Assembly (NCBI GenBank): GCA_015680685.1
Contig: MNCI01017906.1
Span: forward strand, 136,458 to 200,457
Source: Gnetum montanum
Lineage: Eukaryota; Streptophyta; Gnetopsida; Gnetales; Gnetaceae
Direction of reading: 5' to 3'
Length of the DNA stretch: 64,000 nt
Positions within the stretch are counted from its first letter, which is position 1. Every line of letters begins with the position of its first letter. The notes under the pieces are model-generated. The model ran no database searches. It saw only the letters and a program-made list of their open reading frames with translations, and was not told the origin of the DNA. The position numbers and the translations under genes are program-made. Of the stretch, positions 11,478-22,309 are shown piece by piece.

Positions 11478-11782
11478 ACAAGCTATGCCCACGTTTGAGA
11501 TGTGGGCTGTTGCCACATGCATTCAAAGCAGCGCCTGGGCCTATCTATGCCACCGCAGAGGCCAGGGCATTATGACAGTGGCTGCACGAATTAGGCTGCT
11601 GTGCATGTTTGTTGTGGGTGTTCCTGTGTCTCTGATGTCAGCTTTCTTATTTGGACACGGTGTTGAGGGACTTTGCCATGGCATGGCGGCAGCCCAAGTA
11701 ACACAGGCAGTCGCCTTCACGTCGCTCATGTTTCGACACTCCGGTCAGATGCAGACAGCAGTGACAGTCACCGCTAATCAAG

Positions 11783-11860
11783 CGGAAGCCGGATCGTCGG
11801 AGGAGGACGATGTCGTGGAAGCGGAAGCCGGATCGTCGGAGGAGGACGATGCCGTGGAAC
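11783..11860 (+). repeat. 39-bp tandem duplication in the MATE C-terminal tail
   Basis: Two adjacent 39-bp units differing at one base. They encode AEAGSSEEDDVVE and AEAGSSEEDDAVE. The duplication preserves frame and extends an acidic tail after the last transmembrane helix. Confidence 0.85.
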
Positions 11861-11886
11861 CCATTTCTAACCTTGGAGACGACTAG

Positions 11887-14800
11887 GTAGTCTTCCCGAC
11901 CATATCACTATTTCAGCCGCACAGGGTCGTTCTCCGGATTTGTTTTGACGTGCTTGATTGGGTTACTTTTTATAGTGATGCTTAATATGTCATATCTTGT
12001 TGTTGGAACTTGGAAGGGATGGTGAATATCCGATTGGCCTCGAGCAGTAAGTTCCACTTCATAATATTGTCTATAATTTTAAAAGGTCCCACCCGTTACA
12101 ACTTCTATATAATATTGTATATAATAATTTAAAAGCTGAGAACATTGGTAACGTGTTGGACCTTTTAAAATTTGTGAATAGAAGTTGTGCTATCAGCTTG
12201 AACTCCTGTGCTTAAAAAGATAATATTATTATAAAAAATGAAAAAAAAACTTTATTACGTATTCACCCACTCAGAAAGTTTAGAAAAGCAAAAATATATT
12301 TTACAAGACTTTGAATGTGCATAATTCTTGAAAACCTCATCAATTTCTGTTCATTATTACTTTACTGAGACACGTTTGATTAGCTAAGTCTTTCGGCCTG
12401 ATAACATTCAGGCTTCAGCGTTACTTTAATGTGCATGTGCATAATCCATGAGACCATGACGCCAGTGGCCAAATCCTGAGTCCAATATCGGCCATTCTTG
12501 CGCATTTCCACAGTAAGGGTCCAGAAACCATCGTTTCAGAAAACAAGACTACAAGGGCGAGCGTTTAGTAGGTTTTATGTAAGCCGAACGCTCACGGCGA
12601 GTTACTGCCGCTGAGAAGCCAAAACACCGAACGCAGAGCCATCTATCCGTCGTTAGGATCAGGTGCTCTCAGCGCATCAGTAGACCCAAATTTTTTCACT
12701 GTACGTCCATCCTCCATTCGGACCAGTACCATACGTCGCAGATGAAACAAATCGCAACTCAAAAAGTTGGGAGGGGGAACGACGATTCCGCAGCGAGATC
12801 AGCCAAAAGTTGGGCCAACGTCGCTGGGAAGTGTTCACAGATCTGGGATCGCTGTGGCAACCTCTCCTGAGCGAGCAGGAAAGGTAATCGCTGTAGCACA
12901 TGTGATCCTCGACTGCTTACGGATTCACTTTACAGATTCATAGGGTTTCCAAGGTAATTAGAGACAGTTTCGTTTGTTTCACACCTACGGCTCCAATATT
13001 TGGATGGAAGTCAAAATGGCCAATGGCCAGCAAGGCCCTAAGCAGATCCAGCATCGGCCATCGTATGTATACTATTGTTTGATGTGAGTTCTACAACAGC
13101 CAGCAGATGATGGACGGAAGTCAACACTCACCAGGGCCCCCATTCGGAACTTTAGAGGGCGCTTAGCCAGGCCGTAGCTTCCGCGCAAGTTCGTAAGAAC
13201 TGTTGCTGTATTCTTGTCTCAAGAGCAATCTGTGGTTTGTTAGTTGTTTTGCATGCCTATGACTTAATTAAAGCGTTTTAGACTTTTAGACAGGACCGAT
13301 AATATTTGTTTTGAGGCCGATATAGATGGCCTTATAACAGAAAAATTTGTCGTTGCAAGACAACGTAGCCGACAGATTCCAGTGTTCCAGAAGGTGACCT
13401 TTCCAAAATCTTGAATAAATAAGCAGGTTGGTAGAAGTTGCCCTTAAAAAATTCGGAAAACTACTTTGAAAACCATTGGTTTTTTTATGAGAAGTTAATG
13501 GTTTTAATAAGAGTAGCCTCTCCAATCCCAGGATAGCCGAACCGGTAATCATTCGCCAATTTTAAAAACAGTGGTTAATATACAAGGTTGTTTGCATTCT
13601 TTACACATGCTTGTTCCAATTTATTTGTTAAGAGTTTAACTGAAAGCCATGTTAGGTTTGCGTTTTACATTGTATTACAGGGAACGTCTAGTCATTTAAT
13701 ATTGAAAATTTTCTTGGCACAGGAATTCTGTGAAAAAATGTGGATTTTGGTTACTGGATGCAGGAAATTATTTAACATCAGTCGGTGAGAATTATGCTTG
13801 AATGTAGGCAGTTGAAATGAATAAAGTCAGTTACTGGAATCTATAGCTGCATCAAAATTTTGATGGATTCCAGTAGCCTCGATTTTTAATAAAAACCTTA
13901 ATAAATCAATAAGTTTAAGCTATTTTCCGGACTTTAAAATAAGACGCCATACGATTACATTGGTGACTTTTTAAACTATGGATTATACTAGAATTTTCAC
14001 TTGTGTTTTTCATCAAATTATCTCTCTGTTAGTGGTGATTGTGAGGGGAAAAAAAAACAAATAACTCATTTTTAGACGGTTGCCCGTTAGGGTTTAAAAG
14101 TATAAAACTGAAAAAAAAATCTGCCAGCTAAGGTTTTGAATGTATAATAAAAGAATTACATGGTGATGGTCAAAGCGGTTACAAATGTTAGCGCTTTTGA
14201 TCGTTAAGCAGCAAGATCCTTTTATAGCTTGGCATGTTATTACGTTAGAGGATGATGACACGAGATATTAAGTTTTTTTTAAAATGCTTTAAAGGTCTAT
14301 AATATTTATTCAAACTTAGGTGAAATGATGCTTCTTGGAAACTACGGAGCATTTTGTCCTTTGGTAAATATGTGGTTGTTTCAAAGAACAAGTTAGAAAT
14401 TCTTTAAATTTGTGCAATTAAACGGCCCAATAATTATGACTTTTGTGCAACTTGTCTATTGCTTTTAGATTTACTTATTATTTTTAGACCATTGATTGGT
14501 TAGGTGATGGTTATATAGTTTCTTAGAAATTAAGTATTTTGTATGCTTGTTTAAAATAGATAAGTTTAAATGACAATAAGATATTGGTTTAGTGTTATGG
14601 TATACATATTAGAAGGGTATGTTATAGAACGCAAAGAATAAATTTGGCTAAGAGAATTTTTGGAAATAAAAATGGGTTGCAGAGGAAGGGTGAGATCAAG
14701 TTACTTCAATTTTAAACTTCCCTTGTTCTTCATCCATAAATTTTTTGTGACTAGAACATTAGTCTTGTCACTTGCCTAAGGGTCATCTATGAAAGTAGAT

Positions 14801-14937
14801 CTTTTTGGTCAAACTATATATGATATATATTAAAGGTAGTGATGTCGATGACATTCTTCTCACATGAAATTATGAATTAGAGGTAGCAGTTATACTATCT
14901 TTTAAAATTCAAGTGATACTTAAAGTACCATTTAAAA
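11887..14937. other. Low-copy to AT-rich sequence, no gene recognised
   Basis: The first 1.4 kb (to about 13.3 kb) is GC-richer with many CpG sites, and looks like gene-flank DNA. The rest is AT-rich. I checked the longer open frames on both strands (for example 12677-12901 and 13286-13552 on the reverse strand, 13588-13788 forward) and found no family signature. A short inverted word pair, actggaatc and gattccagt, near 13833 and 13864 makes a small hairpin and nothing more. Confidence 0.5.
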
Positions 14938-15766
14938 AGTTATAGAAATCATAGTATATAACATTGTGTAAATGGAATAAGTCATGGGTTTGAAGTTGCA
15001 CATGAAAAATTGAACAATATAACAAAGGAAGAAGTAAGAATAAACAATGCAATTAATGAATCAAGATGAAGAAGAACATTCTTTATGAAATAAAACAACA
15101 TGCTATCATGTTTTACAATATAAGAATCCATGCTTATGAAGAAAACAAAAAATATAGATCATTTGTCTTTTTTTTTTTCTAACTTAATAAAATGTCTCTC
15201 CTCCACAAGCTTAGATTGAAGGTTTTTCACTCCAAAAATTTTTCTTTATAATTACAAAGAAAAAAGACAAATGAATCTTCAAAGAATTAGCGATTGTCAC
15301 TTTGGATAGCATTTCAAAAGTTAGACTTGTTATTTCTTTCTATCCCACATCAAGTGTCTTTCAAATATCATTCATTGTAATTTATGAATTGTTACTACCC
15401 ATGTCAAATGCAAGGGTAGCTATGAAGATCCTCTTCTAATGATGAGAATAATAAACACATATATAGAATTATACTCATCAAATGAACAACGAATGTAGGA
15501 ATCAAAATTTGAAATTACATAGGATAGTAACTTTGATAGATTTTTCTCTAAATGATACATTATTTTAACCAATATACTAAGAGCTCTTTTGACTAAACCT
15601 ACATCATTTGCCCATAAGTTAATTATGACTCTTACATTTTTACATAATAGCAACGATTGCTCAAAATCTCCATCATTTTCAACATTCCTAAATCTCCTTC
15701 TTTATCAACTAAGCACATACCAACAAGTCTTTGTATATTGAATAATGTCATTAGATTATGCATGTG
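14938..15766. repeat. Left copy of an 830-bp direct duplication flanking element C
   Basis: From 'aagttatagaaatcatag' to 'gattatgcatgtg', this segment is repeated at 21470-22309 with scattered substitutions and small indels. The reverse strand carries part of an unrecognised coding relic (MLLCKNVRVIINLWANDVGL...), also present in the right copy. The LTR of element C starts a few bases after its right end. Confidence 0.9.
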
Positions 15767-15769
15767 TAT

Positions 15770-16693
15770 TGATGAGTGGCGAGGTACCCCTACATCCAAC
15801 CATACAAATCACAAAGCATTCATGTGCAACTCGGTCGAATTCTATGGACTTTATCGTTTCTAGTGCATTAGCCCTTTAGGAAAGTGAATCTAGCCTTAAG
15901 GTTAATCGTTGTCCTCCCAATTACACTTGTGATGCACGTTGGCATGGTTAAGTGTAACTAAGGCATCCAATTTTTATCATTTTGTATTTTATATTATGGG
16001 TGCTTGAAATGTAGGTAAAAAGGAGTTTAATTAACTAATCAATTAACTAATCCTAACATAATCATCCGTTCCCACTTTCTATACATGTCATGAACCCATG
16101 TATCCACTGTTGGGTAACCAAATGCTATGCTATTGGGCATACCAAGCAATAACGTTGCTAGGATTACTAAGCAAATATGTGTTACGCTCAAAGCGGTCGT
16201 ACTTATGTATTTAATTTATCTAGCTTAATAAACTCATTAACTCAATTGTTGGAAAATAATTGCGAAATAATTGAGAATAACTAACAATTAATTGAAAACA
16301 TTGAATGCATAAATAAAAGAGCTAATCTATCCAAAGTGCTGCAAGGTTTATCAAAAAGCTCATCTTTATTGCCGCACACACTGTTGTGCTTAGGTACAAC
16401 AATGCTCGAATAAAGATCTGTACACTCAATGACTCCTGCTACAGGCACTCAGGAAGAAGTTCCAACTTTTGAATGGAAAAAATGCAAGAGCTTTGCTACA
16501 ATTGAAATCTTGACTCCCCATAAATGCAATAGGTAGGCACGTATTTATAGGCAATGGAAAGACACTACATCAACGAGGCATCATCAACGTAGGTTGAAAT
16601 GCATCGATGGGGCCTCATGGACGAGGCCTCATCAATGTGGTCAGCTGCGTCGATGAGGCCTCATCAATGTAGCCAACCAACAATGACTCATCA
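15770..16693 (-). repeat. 3' LTR of copy C
   Basis: 924 bp, TGATGAG...CTCATCA. On the reverse strand, U3 starts with an array of GAGGCCTCATCAA(C/T)G-type palindromic units (16575-16675), followed by a TATA box (plus-strand gtatttatagg, near 16535). The R-U5 body is shared with other copies: 'gctcatctttattgcc' near 16360 and 'catacaaatcacaaag' near 15800. It has no GATATC units, unlike A, B, F and H. Confidence 0.9.
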
Positions 16694-16712
16694 TACCCCC
16701 ATGACTGAATGA
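16694..16712 (-). other. Polypurine tract of copy C
   Basis: The reverse strand reads CATTCAGTCATGGGGGTA immediately before U3. This is the same word and position as in copies A and F, and primes plus-strand synthesis in LTR elements. Confidence 0.75.
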
Positions 16713-16892
16713 GAACTCATCGTTGAGTTCTTTTACAAAATTGGGAAGGTATGGGATTATTCATTAACTTTTCTTTTAACAAAACAAACTTGACTAACTT
16801 AACAAAAAATGGAGTGCCCGAGTGTATCGATCAACACATTACAAAAAATGATGGTGTTCAAGACATAAAATTAAACAGCATGCCACAACTCT

Positions 16893-19796
16893 TTAAAATT
16901 TGGACAAAAAATTCCTCGATGATGTGAAGCTTGTAGAAGAAGATCAAACGGTCCCAAGCAGTGATGTTTCTTGAGGCTCTAAGGGACCTTCACCAGCTTC
17001 ATGCACTGGCGGTGGTTAAGGTTGTGGTTGTCCTACTGCTATTGCAACTTCAGGTGGGAGGTGGAAAGCATCTAGTAGTGCTTTCATTTTCTCCTCCTTA
17101 CTTCTAGGATCATGCACCATCCACGTAGCTTTCCCAATGTGCGTTGGAACAAGCACATCCCAAGGACACAGGATCGCTAAAAACAACTCCTTGATGTTGA
17201 CAAACTAGGCAGCGAATTGTTTGCATTCAATGTTGAGCACTCACATTGTGTTCTTTAGCTTCTAGTAGTCATTCATCCATTTGGCTAGGTCCTCAATGAT
17301 GGATCATTGATCTATGAATCATCCTTTGAGGACTTTGAGTTCAATGTTAGCAATCTCAAGGTTTTGTTTGGTGTCTTTGTGATGTTTGAACTTGGCCTCA
17401 TATAGCAAATACAAGCTAGCCACCTGCTTCTCCAATTCAAACTGTGGTCATTCGGCTATCAGCATTGCCAAGTTTGCATAACGAAAATTGGCCAACTCCA
17501 TATATTTTGTCATTTCTTCAATCTGCAACTCCTTCAAGAGAATCTCCACTTTGTTGTAGGCATCAATCCCATCAAGGATGGGCTGCCACATCTCTCTTCC
17601 TCGCTGGAGTTGCTAGAGGGCTTCATTCACTTTAGCCTTGGCCATTTGGATTTCTTTTTCATTAATTTCTTTTTACAAGCCAACCTAGCCCCTATAGTGA
17701 CTTTTCACCCTCTTAAACTTGAGAGCTTCGTTCTTTCAGGTGATGATTTTGATGGTAAACTTTTGTCGTAAGATGTGCACCTCCTCCATTGATAAATTTA
17801 GGTTCTCTATGGTTAATTTTCTCAATTCAGTGTTGACCCTGGCAAGTTGCTCCTACTATTGATGAATGAATTCCTGCATTTGATCTCTTTGAGCATCAAC
17901 ATTTCGTAGGTGATGATTTTGCGTAGTCAGTGTTTCATTTTCTTGGCGCATCTAATTCAAGTCCTTTTTAATTGAATGTGTATCAAATTCTTCCATGGAC
18001 TATTTGAAGATGGCCATTACTGCTTCCTCCTTAGCCTTTTGAAGTCATTCCTAAAGCTATTTGATAGCTTCATCTCTTGTCATTGCTGGGTTGAAGATTG
18101 TTTACTCTACAAGTTGGGCATGAAGTTCAGCAACCTTCACAGCCAAGCATTGATTTTGCACTCGGGTCATTTCTAGTTGCCCTTCCAAAATGATGCATTT
18201 GCCCCTTGCATTCAATAGCTTCAACTAGGTTGCAGTGATGTTCTCTAGAACAAAGATATCCAGAGTCAATTGCCCAATTCCCACCAATCGTTCCAGCAAT
18301 TATTCATACTAGGCTATGTTCAATTTTCCATTGACAGTGCCTGCAGATGTCTGCACATCCTAGAGTGCAGATACATCTAGTATAGACACCGATAGTGCAT
18401 TCAATGCTTCAGCTACATGGTTAGCTACCACTTCTGCCATTGTTTCCTACCCTTGGTGTTGCATCACCAAGATAGTTTCCTCTTCACCTTCCTCCAATCT
18501 TACCAACAAAGTGGTGACATTCCCAGAGATTTCTGGGGACAAATGATATGTTGCTAGTGACACTGTCACCTCCCGAGCATTGGGATCCAACCTTGAAGGT
18601 AACAGTGTTCTTCAAGTAGAGAAACTGAAACCACCTCTCTCCATCCGACTAACTGTTCGAGCCACCTCATTAAGGTGACTCATTGCTAGCCAATACACAA
18701 ATGGATCCACCCCACTTGTTCCTACCTACTACTCTTATTTGCTCAAGAGTTGCTCTTGAATTTATCACAAATGCTCAAGGATTGTGTGGGCCTCCAATGT
18801 TGTCTCCTAAGTGCGTGGTGGTGGTGACAGCTCTTCTTCTTGTATCTCTGTTGGCATTTTTTCCTTCATATTTTTTTCCCATGAGGCCAAGGGAGTATGC
18901 CTAAGAATTTCATTTGAATAGCGAAAAATTTCTAACCTCTTACAAAGTTTTCTTATAAGGCATGGAAAGGGCAAGGTTCTCCTTCCACATTCATTCTCCT
19001 TGAAATGCTTCTCAATCTCCAAATAAATTAGTTGTGGAAGATTAACGGGAAATTTCCTACTTAGAGTAACACATGGATGAGCGGAGAAAGCAATCACCTT
19101 ATTTGGCCTCACCATTAGATTGAGGTGATAGGCTACAATCTTGAAATAAATTTGCTCCACTAGTGTAAGCATGTCATACTCCTTACAGTCCACCCTGCAA
19201 CATCGGTGGGTCCACTTCCTTTTCACCTCAGGGTCATCTTTTGTTGATATTTCTGCTAGCTATGTTCTAATGTTAGGCAACCCCAATGCCTATGTAATGG
19301 GTTCCACCGAATAGGACACTTGAATGTCCTTAATCTTTTCAATGGACCCTGGCCTTTAGTTGTTCTAGAAGAGATAAGTCTCTCCCATGTACCACTTCCC
19401 ACTAGTCATGATGATTGGCCACATGGGAGAGGTTTTCAATTATGTTCTAAAATCCTCTAGAGCTTTCTCCAAAAATGGCCTAAAGTTTATTTCTTGAAGA
19501 ACTGATCTTTGGATCTCTCAAGACTTGATGATGTCTAGGCAGGCTTAAGTCAGAGTGACCTCAAGCCTAGGCATAGGTCCAGGTGCTTCTCCTCATTAAG
19601 ATTATTCTATAGGTACTTCTTCTTCTGGAATCTGTTGAATAGATTCCACTTTGGGCTCCTCAAGAAGAGGTACTGTTGCATGGGTCACCTCTTGTTGTTC
19701 TTAGCCTTGTTCTTATTGGCCCCTTCCAACTCTAGGTCATTTCTCCCATGGTTATGAGGGTTCTCCTTTTTGTGGGAACCTTTGTTTGGGTGCCAT
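16893..19796 (-). pseudogene. Long 3' ORF of copy C: plant-transposon-like domain plus coiled coil
   Basis: From an ATG at 19796-19794, one frame can be followed for 967 codons to a TAA at 16895-16893 (a TGA at codon 951 may be the true end). I count about 45 in-frame stops and no frameshift. The stops are TAA, TAG and TGA codons, one step from CAA, CAG, CGA or TGG. The longest clean run (18807-19226) encodes VEQIYFKIVAYHLNL, then LPFPCLIRKLCKRLEI. Together with ALGLPNIR upstream, this resembles the 'putative plant transposon protein' domain (Pfam PF20167, from memory) found in Athila-type and related plant elements. Codons about 480-870 are rich in Glu, Gln, Lys and Leu, for example QENETLTTQNHHLR, and read as coiled coil. 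The place, between pol region and 3' LTR, is where env-like or accessory ORFs sit in Athila and Ogre elements. No signal peptide or transmembrane helix is obvious. Confidence 0.7.
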
Positions 19797-20103
19797 CTGC
19801 AATCACAATAGAACCATGGATTAACAATCATTGTGTAACCTTAAAAACAATTTGAATACCTTAACTCTTGAAGGTAGTTACGCTTGGCTAAGTTTTGATT
19901 ATTGCTAATTTAATTAACTTAATTTTTATTTCTATTTATGCCTTATCATTGATAAATCATCCTAGAGGTTGTTGGAAGGGTTAATTGGAAAAAGTTGATG
20001 TTTATGTATGATTAAAGTTACTAACCTTAGGGGAGTTAGAAAAAATTTTCAAAAATTGCATCAGAAACCTTAAGGTTTGTGGCCCCCATGATAATGATCT
20101 TAC
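19797..20103 (-). other. Candidate leader intron before the 3' ORF of copy C
   Basis: On the reverse strand, CCGAAG is followed by GTAAGATC, a strong donor with its first G at 20103. The sequence GTGATTGCAG ends directly against the ORF ATG, giving an acceptor at 19797 after a T-rich stretch. Length is 307 nt. A spliced leader would put the ATG first in the mRNA. Confidence 0.5.
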
Positions 20104-20224
20104 CTTCGGTAAGAGCAGGATCAAAAAACAGAGTGATTTGGACAAACAGTTTGAAAGTTATGGGCTTTGGAAGGGTTTGGGCTTGGAAAAATTGCAAAAA
20201 TTCCCCTTGTGTTATGAGCAGATG

Positions 20225-20345
20225 ACAAAAAATTTCAAAGTATCCAGCAGTATATATAGTATTTTTATATTGCATCAATGAGGCCTTGTCAACAACACCA
20301 CGTCGATGGGGTTAGCTATGTCGACAAGGCCTTGATGATGCAGCT
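20225..20345 (-). promoter_or_regulatory. U3-like palindrome array and TATA box upstream of the 3' ORF
   Basis: The reverse strand shows CAAGGCCTTGTCGAC, ATCGACGTGG, GTTGACAAGGCCTCATTGATG (20275-20340), and then an ACTATATATA TATA-like box at 20260-20251. This is the layout of the LTR promoter of copies C and E (GAGGCC/GTCGAC array, then TATA) but outside any LTR. It lies about 150 nt upstream of the candidate splice donor. It could drive a separate transcript for the 3' ORF. Confidence 0.5.
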
Positions 20346-21469
20346 GTTGACCACCATTGGCTTTGGTCAAACTTTCAAAATACAAGGAATTTTTCAATGA
20401 AATTAGGATCAAATGAAAGCTTAGAAGACCAAGAATAGTATGGAATCATGAGAAGAGGGTGTTGAAGTTCATAAATTTGGAAAATGGAGAAATTTTGATT
20501 TAATGGATGAATACAATGAAAGATTAAGAAGTACTGAGCAATTTATAGAATGGAAAATTTAAAATATAAGATTGTAGTGATGTCAAAGGTAAGGAACCTT
20601 AACTAATCAAGTCAAAAGCTATGCAAGTGGGTCCTCCCCATAGCAAGCTCATGCCCTTTTTACCCTTGCATAACCTCAACTAAGGAGTCCATGGGTCCCA
20701 TAGTCAATTTAATGATCATGACAAGTTAAGGACCAACCTAAAAGAATCCACTCAAGAATCCCAATACGTCATACTAAGACATACAACATAACATAGAACC
20801 CAGTAGTGAGGTGAGTTATGTTAGCATGGATGGATTATAGAGAAGGTGGAATGGAGTTCCAAATTAAGGTCATAAGAAGTTCCTTGTGGAATTGTGGTTA
20901 AAATGATCCCAGAAGTTCCATCCTTAGTCCAGACCAAAACCAGCTACTTTCAATGACTTCACATCACCACTGTAAGACTGATCCATCCACTCGAGACACA
21001 AGAGTGTCCCTGCAAGACAACCATTATTCCACAAAGAGGAGAGAAGTAGGAAGTGAGAGAGAAAGGGCCTTAGTTAGAGGGGACCTTCAGGCATAGGTGT
21101 ATGTCTTCCAAGTCTCATAACTAGTTCTTGTAGCCCTTTTATTTGTCCAAGGGATGTGCTTTGAATTCCCATTGTTTTTGTTTTTTATTTGTTTGTTTTT
21201 ATTTTTATTTTTTTGAAATGGAATCCACACTATGCGAGGACTTATTCATGTTGAAGGGGTGTGCTTTGAATTCCCATCGCTTTTTTTGTTTTTTTGTTTT
21301 TTGTTTTTTGTTTTTGTTTTGAATGATGAGAACCACACCATGCAACGACGTTATTTTTCTTCCTATCATTGGTGGTATGGAATGGTTAGAAGTCCACGAA
21401 AAACACTCAATTACTCAAGCAAGAAGAACAATACAAAGAGTAGTGAGTCCCCTTGAAGTCACACCCTTG
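20346..21469 (-). other. 3' non-coding region of copy C
   Basis: No coding signal. It contains the family's conserved non-coding blocks, read on the plus strand: the 'gtgggtcctccccatagcaagctcatg' type block near 20628, 'agggccttagttagaggg' near 21066, a long T/G-rich simple stretch (21175-21320), and 'gagaaccacaccatgcaa' near 21328. It ends at 'cacacccttga' where the flanking duplication begins. Confidence 0.7.
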
Positions 21470-22309
21470 AAGTTATAGAAACCATAGTATATAACATTGT
21501 GTAAATGGAATGAGTCATGGGTTTAAAGTTGCATATGAAAAATTGAGCAATATAACATAGGAAGAAGTAAGAATAAACAATGCAATTAATGAATCAAGAA
21601 GAACAAGAACATTCTTTATTAAATAAAACAACATGCTATCCTATTTTACAATATAAGAATCCATGCATATGAAGAAAAACAAGATATAGATCATCTGTCC
21701 TTTTTTCTCTTTCTAAGTCATTAAAATGTCTCTCCTCCACAAGCTTAGATTGAAGGTTTCTCACTCCTGAAAATTTTCTTTATAATTACAAAGAAAAAAG
21801 ACGAATGAATCTTCAAAGAATTAGTGATTCTCACTTTGGATAGTATCTCAAAAGTTAGACTTGTTATTTCTTTCTATCCCACATCAAGTGTCTTCCAAAT
21901 ATCATTCATTGCAACTTATGAATTCTTACTACCCATGTCAAATGTAAGGGTAGCTATGGAGATCCTCTTCTAATGATGAGAATAATAAACATGTATCTAG
22001 AATTATACTAATCAAATGAACAACAAATGTAGGAATCAAAATTTGCAATAACATATGATAGTAACTTTGATAGATTTTTCTCTAAATGATACACTATTTT
22101 AACCAATATGCTAAGAGCTATTTTAACTAAACTTGCATTGTTTACCCATAAGTTAATTATATGTATGACTCTTACATTTTTACATAATAGCAATAATTGC
22201 TCAAAATCTCTTCCATCATCTTCAGCATTCTTGAATCTCCTTCTTTATAAACTAAGCACATACCAACAAGTCTTTGTATCTTGAATGATGTCATTAGATT
22301 ATGCATGTG
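21470..22309. repeat. Right copy of the 830-bp duplication (empty site)
   Basis: Direct repeat of 14938-15766. Here the sequence continues past 'gattatgcatgtg' into 'aactttaactttcatg' without an LTR, so it preserves the uninterrupted pre-insertion site of element C. Both copies start at a shared 'aagttatagaaa', which is also the truncation point of element C. That is a microhomology of a few bases. Confidence 0.85.

Larger units (their letters stand above)
10468..11886 (+). pseudogene. MATE/DETOXIFICATION-type transporter, degenerate, two exons
   Basis: Multidrug and toxic compound extrusion proteins export small molecules across plasma or vacuolar membranes. Exon 1 (10468-11315) encodes recognisable MATE blocks: LAGGSLGMASVNM (TM2 end); a hydrophobic helix and YCRWALPQMLISS; LEGVAMATCCSHLAAL near residues 130-150; and IWYDCIVLAASLLPLPLPSVAAAA followed by an ASFLHAL-like block. 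Exon 2 (11478-11886) gives the C-terminal block AARIRLLCMFVVGVPVSL...GLCHGMAAAQVTQA, then an acidic tail. Splicing out 11316-11477 (GT...AG, 162 nt) keeps frame and yields 418 residues, against about 500 usually. It is closest in style to the DTX45-56 group, whose members I recall as mostly intronless. The CGQAFGA-type segment and the STRVGNELGA segment are missing or unrecognisable, so I favour a pseudogene or strongly diverged relic. Surrounding CpG richness marks low-copy DNA. Confidence 0.7.
15770..21469 (-). mobile_element. Gypsy element copy C, 5'-truncated, with extra 3' ORF
   Basis: Reverse-strand element. From left to right on the plus strand it has the 3' LTR (15770-16693), the terminal polypurine tract, a long broken frame (16893-19796), a leader intron, a U3-like array with a TATA box (20251-20340), an internal polypurine-like word (near 20083), and about 1.1 kb of the family's 3' non-coding region. 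That last region aligns with 26.3-27.0 kb in copy A, 32.2-33.0 kb in B and 63.0-63.8 kb in F, through the shared 'gagaaccacaccatgcaa' and 'cttgaagtcacaccctt' blocks. It stops abruptly at 21469 against the second copy of the flanking duplication. Integrase, gag and the 5' LTR are lost. Confidence 0.8.

Noticed and set aside
12677-13788. Small open frames in the CpG-rich flank of the MATE gene
   Set aside because: No family motif, no conserved neighbour and lengths expected by chance. Left as unannotated flank.
16893-19796. Stop-codon reassignment (TAA/TAG as Gln, TGA as Trp or Arg) as the reason for many stops in one clean frame
   Set aside because: Host-like frames in the window (MATE, CASP-like) use ordinary stops, and gag and protease copies show the same stops at varying sites. 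Methyl-cytosine decay explains this without a new code.
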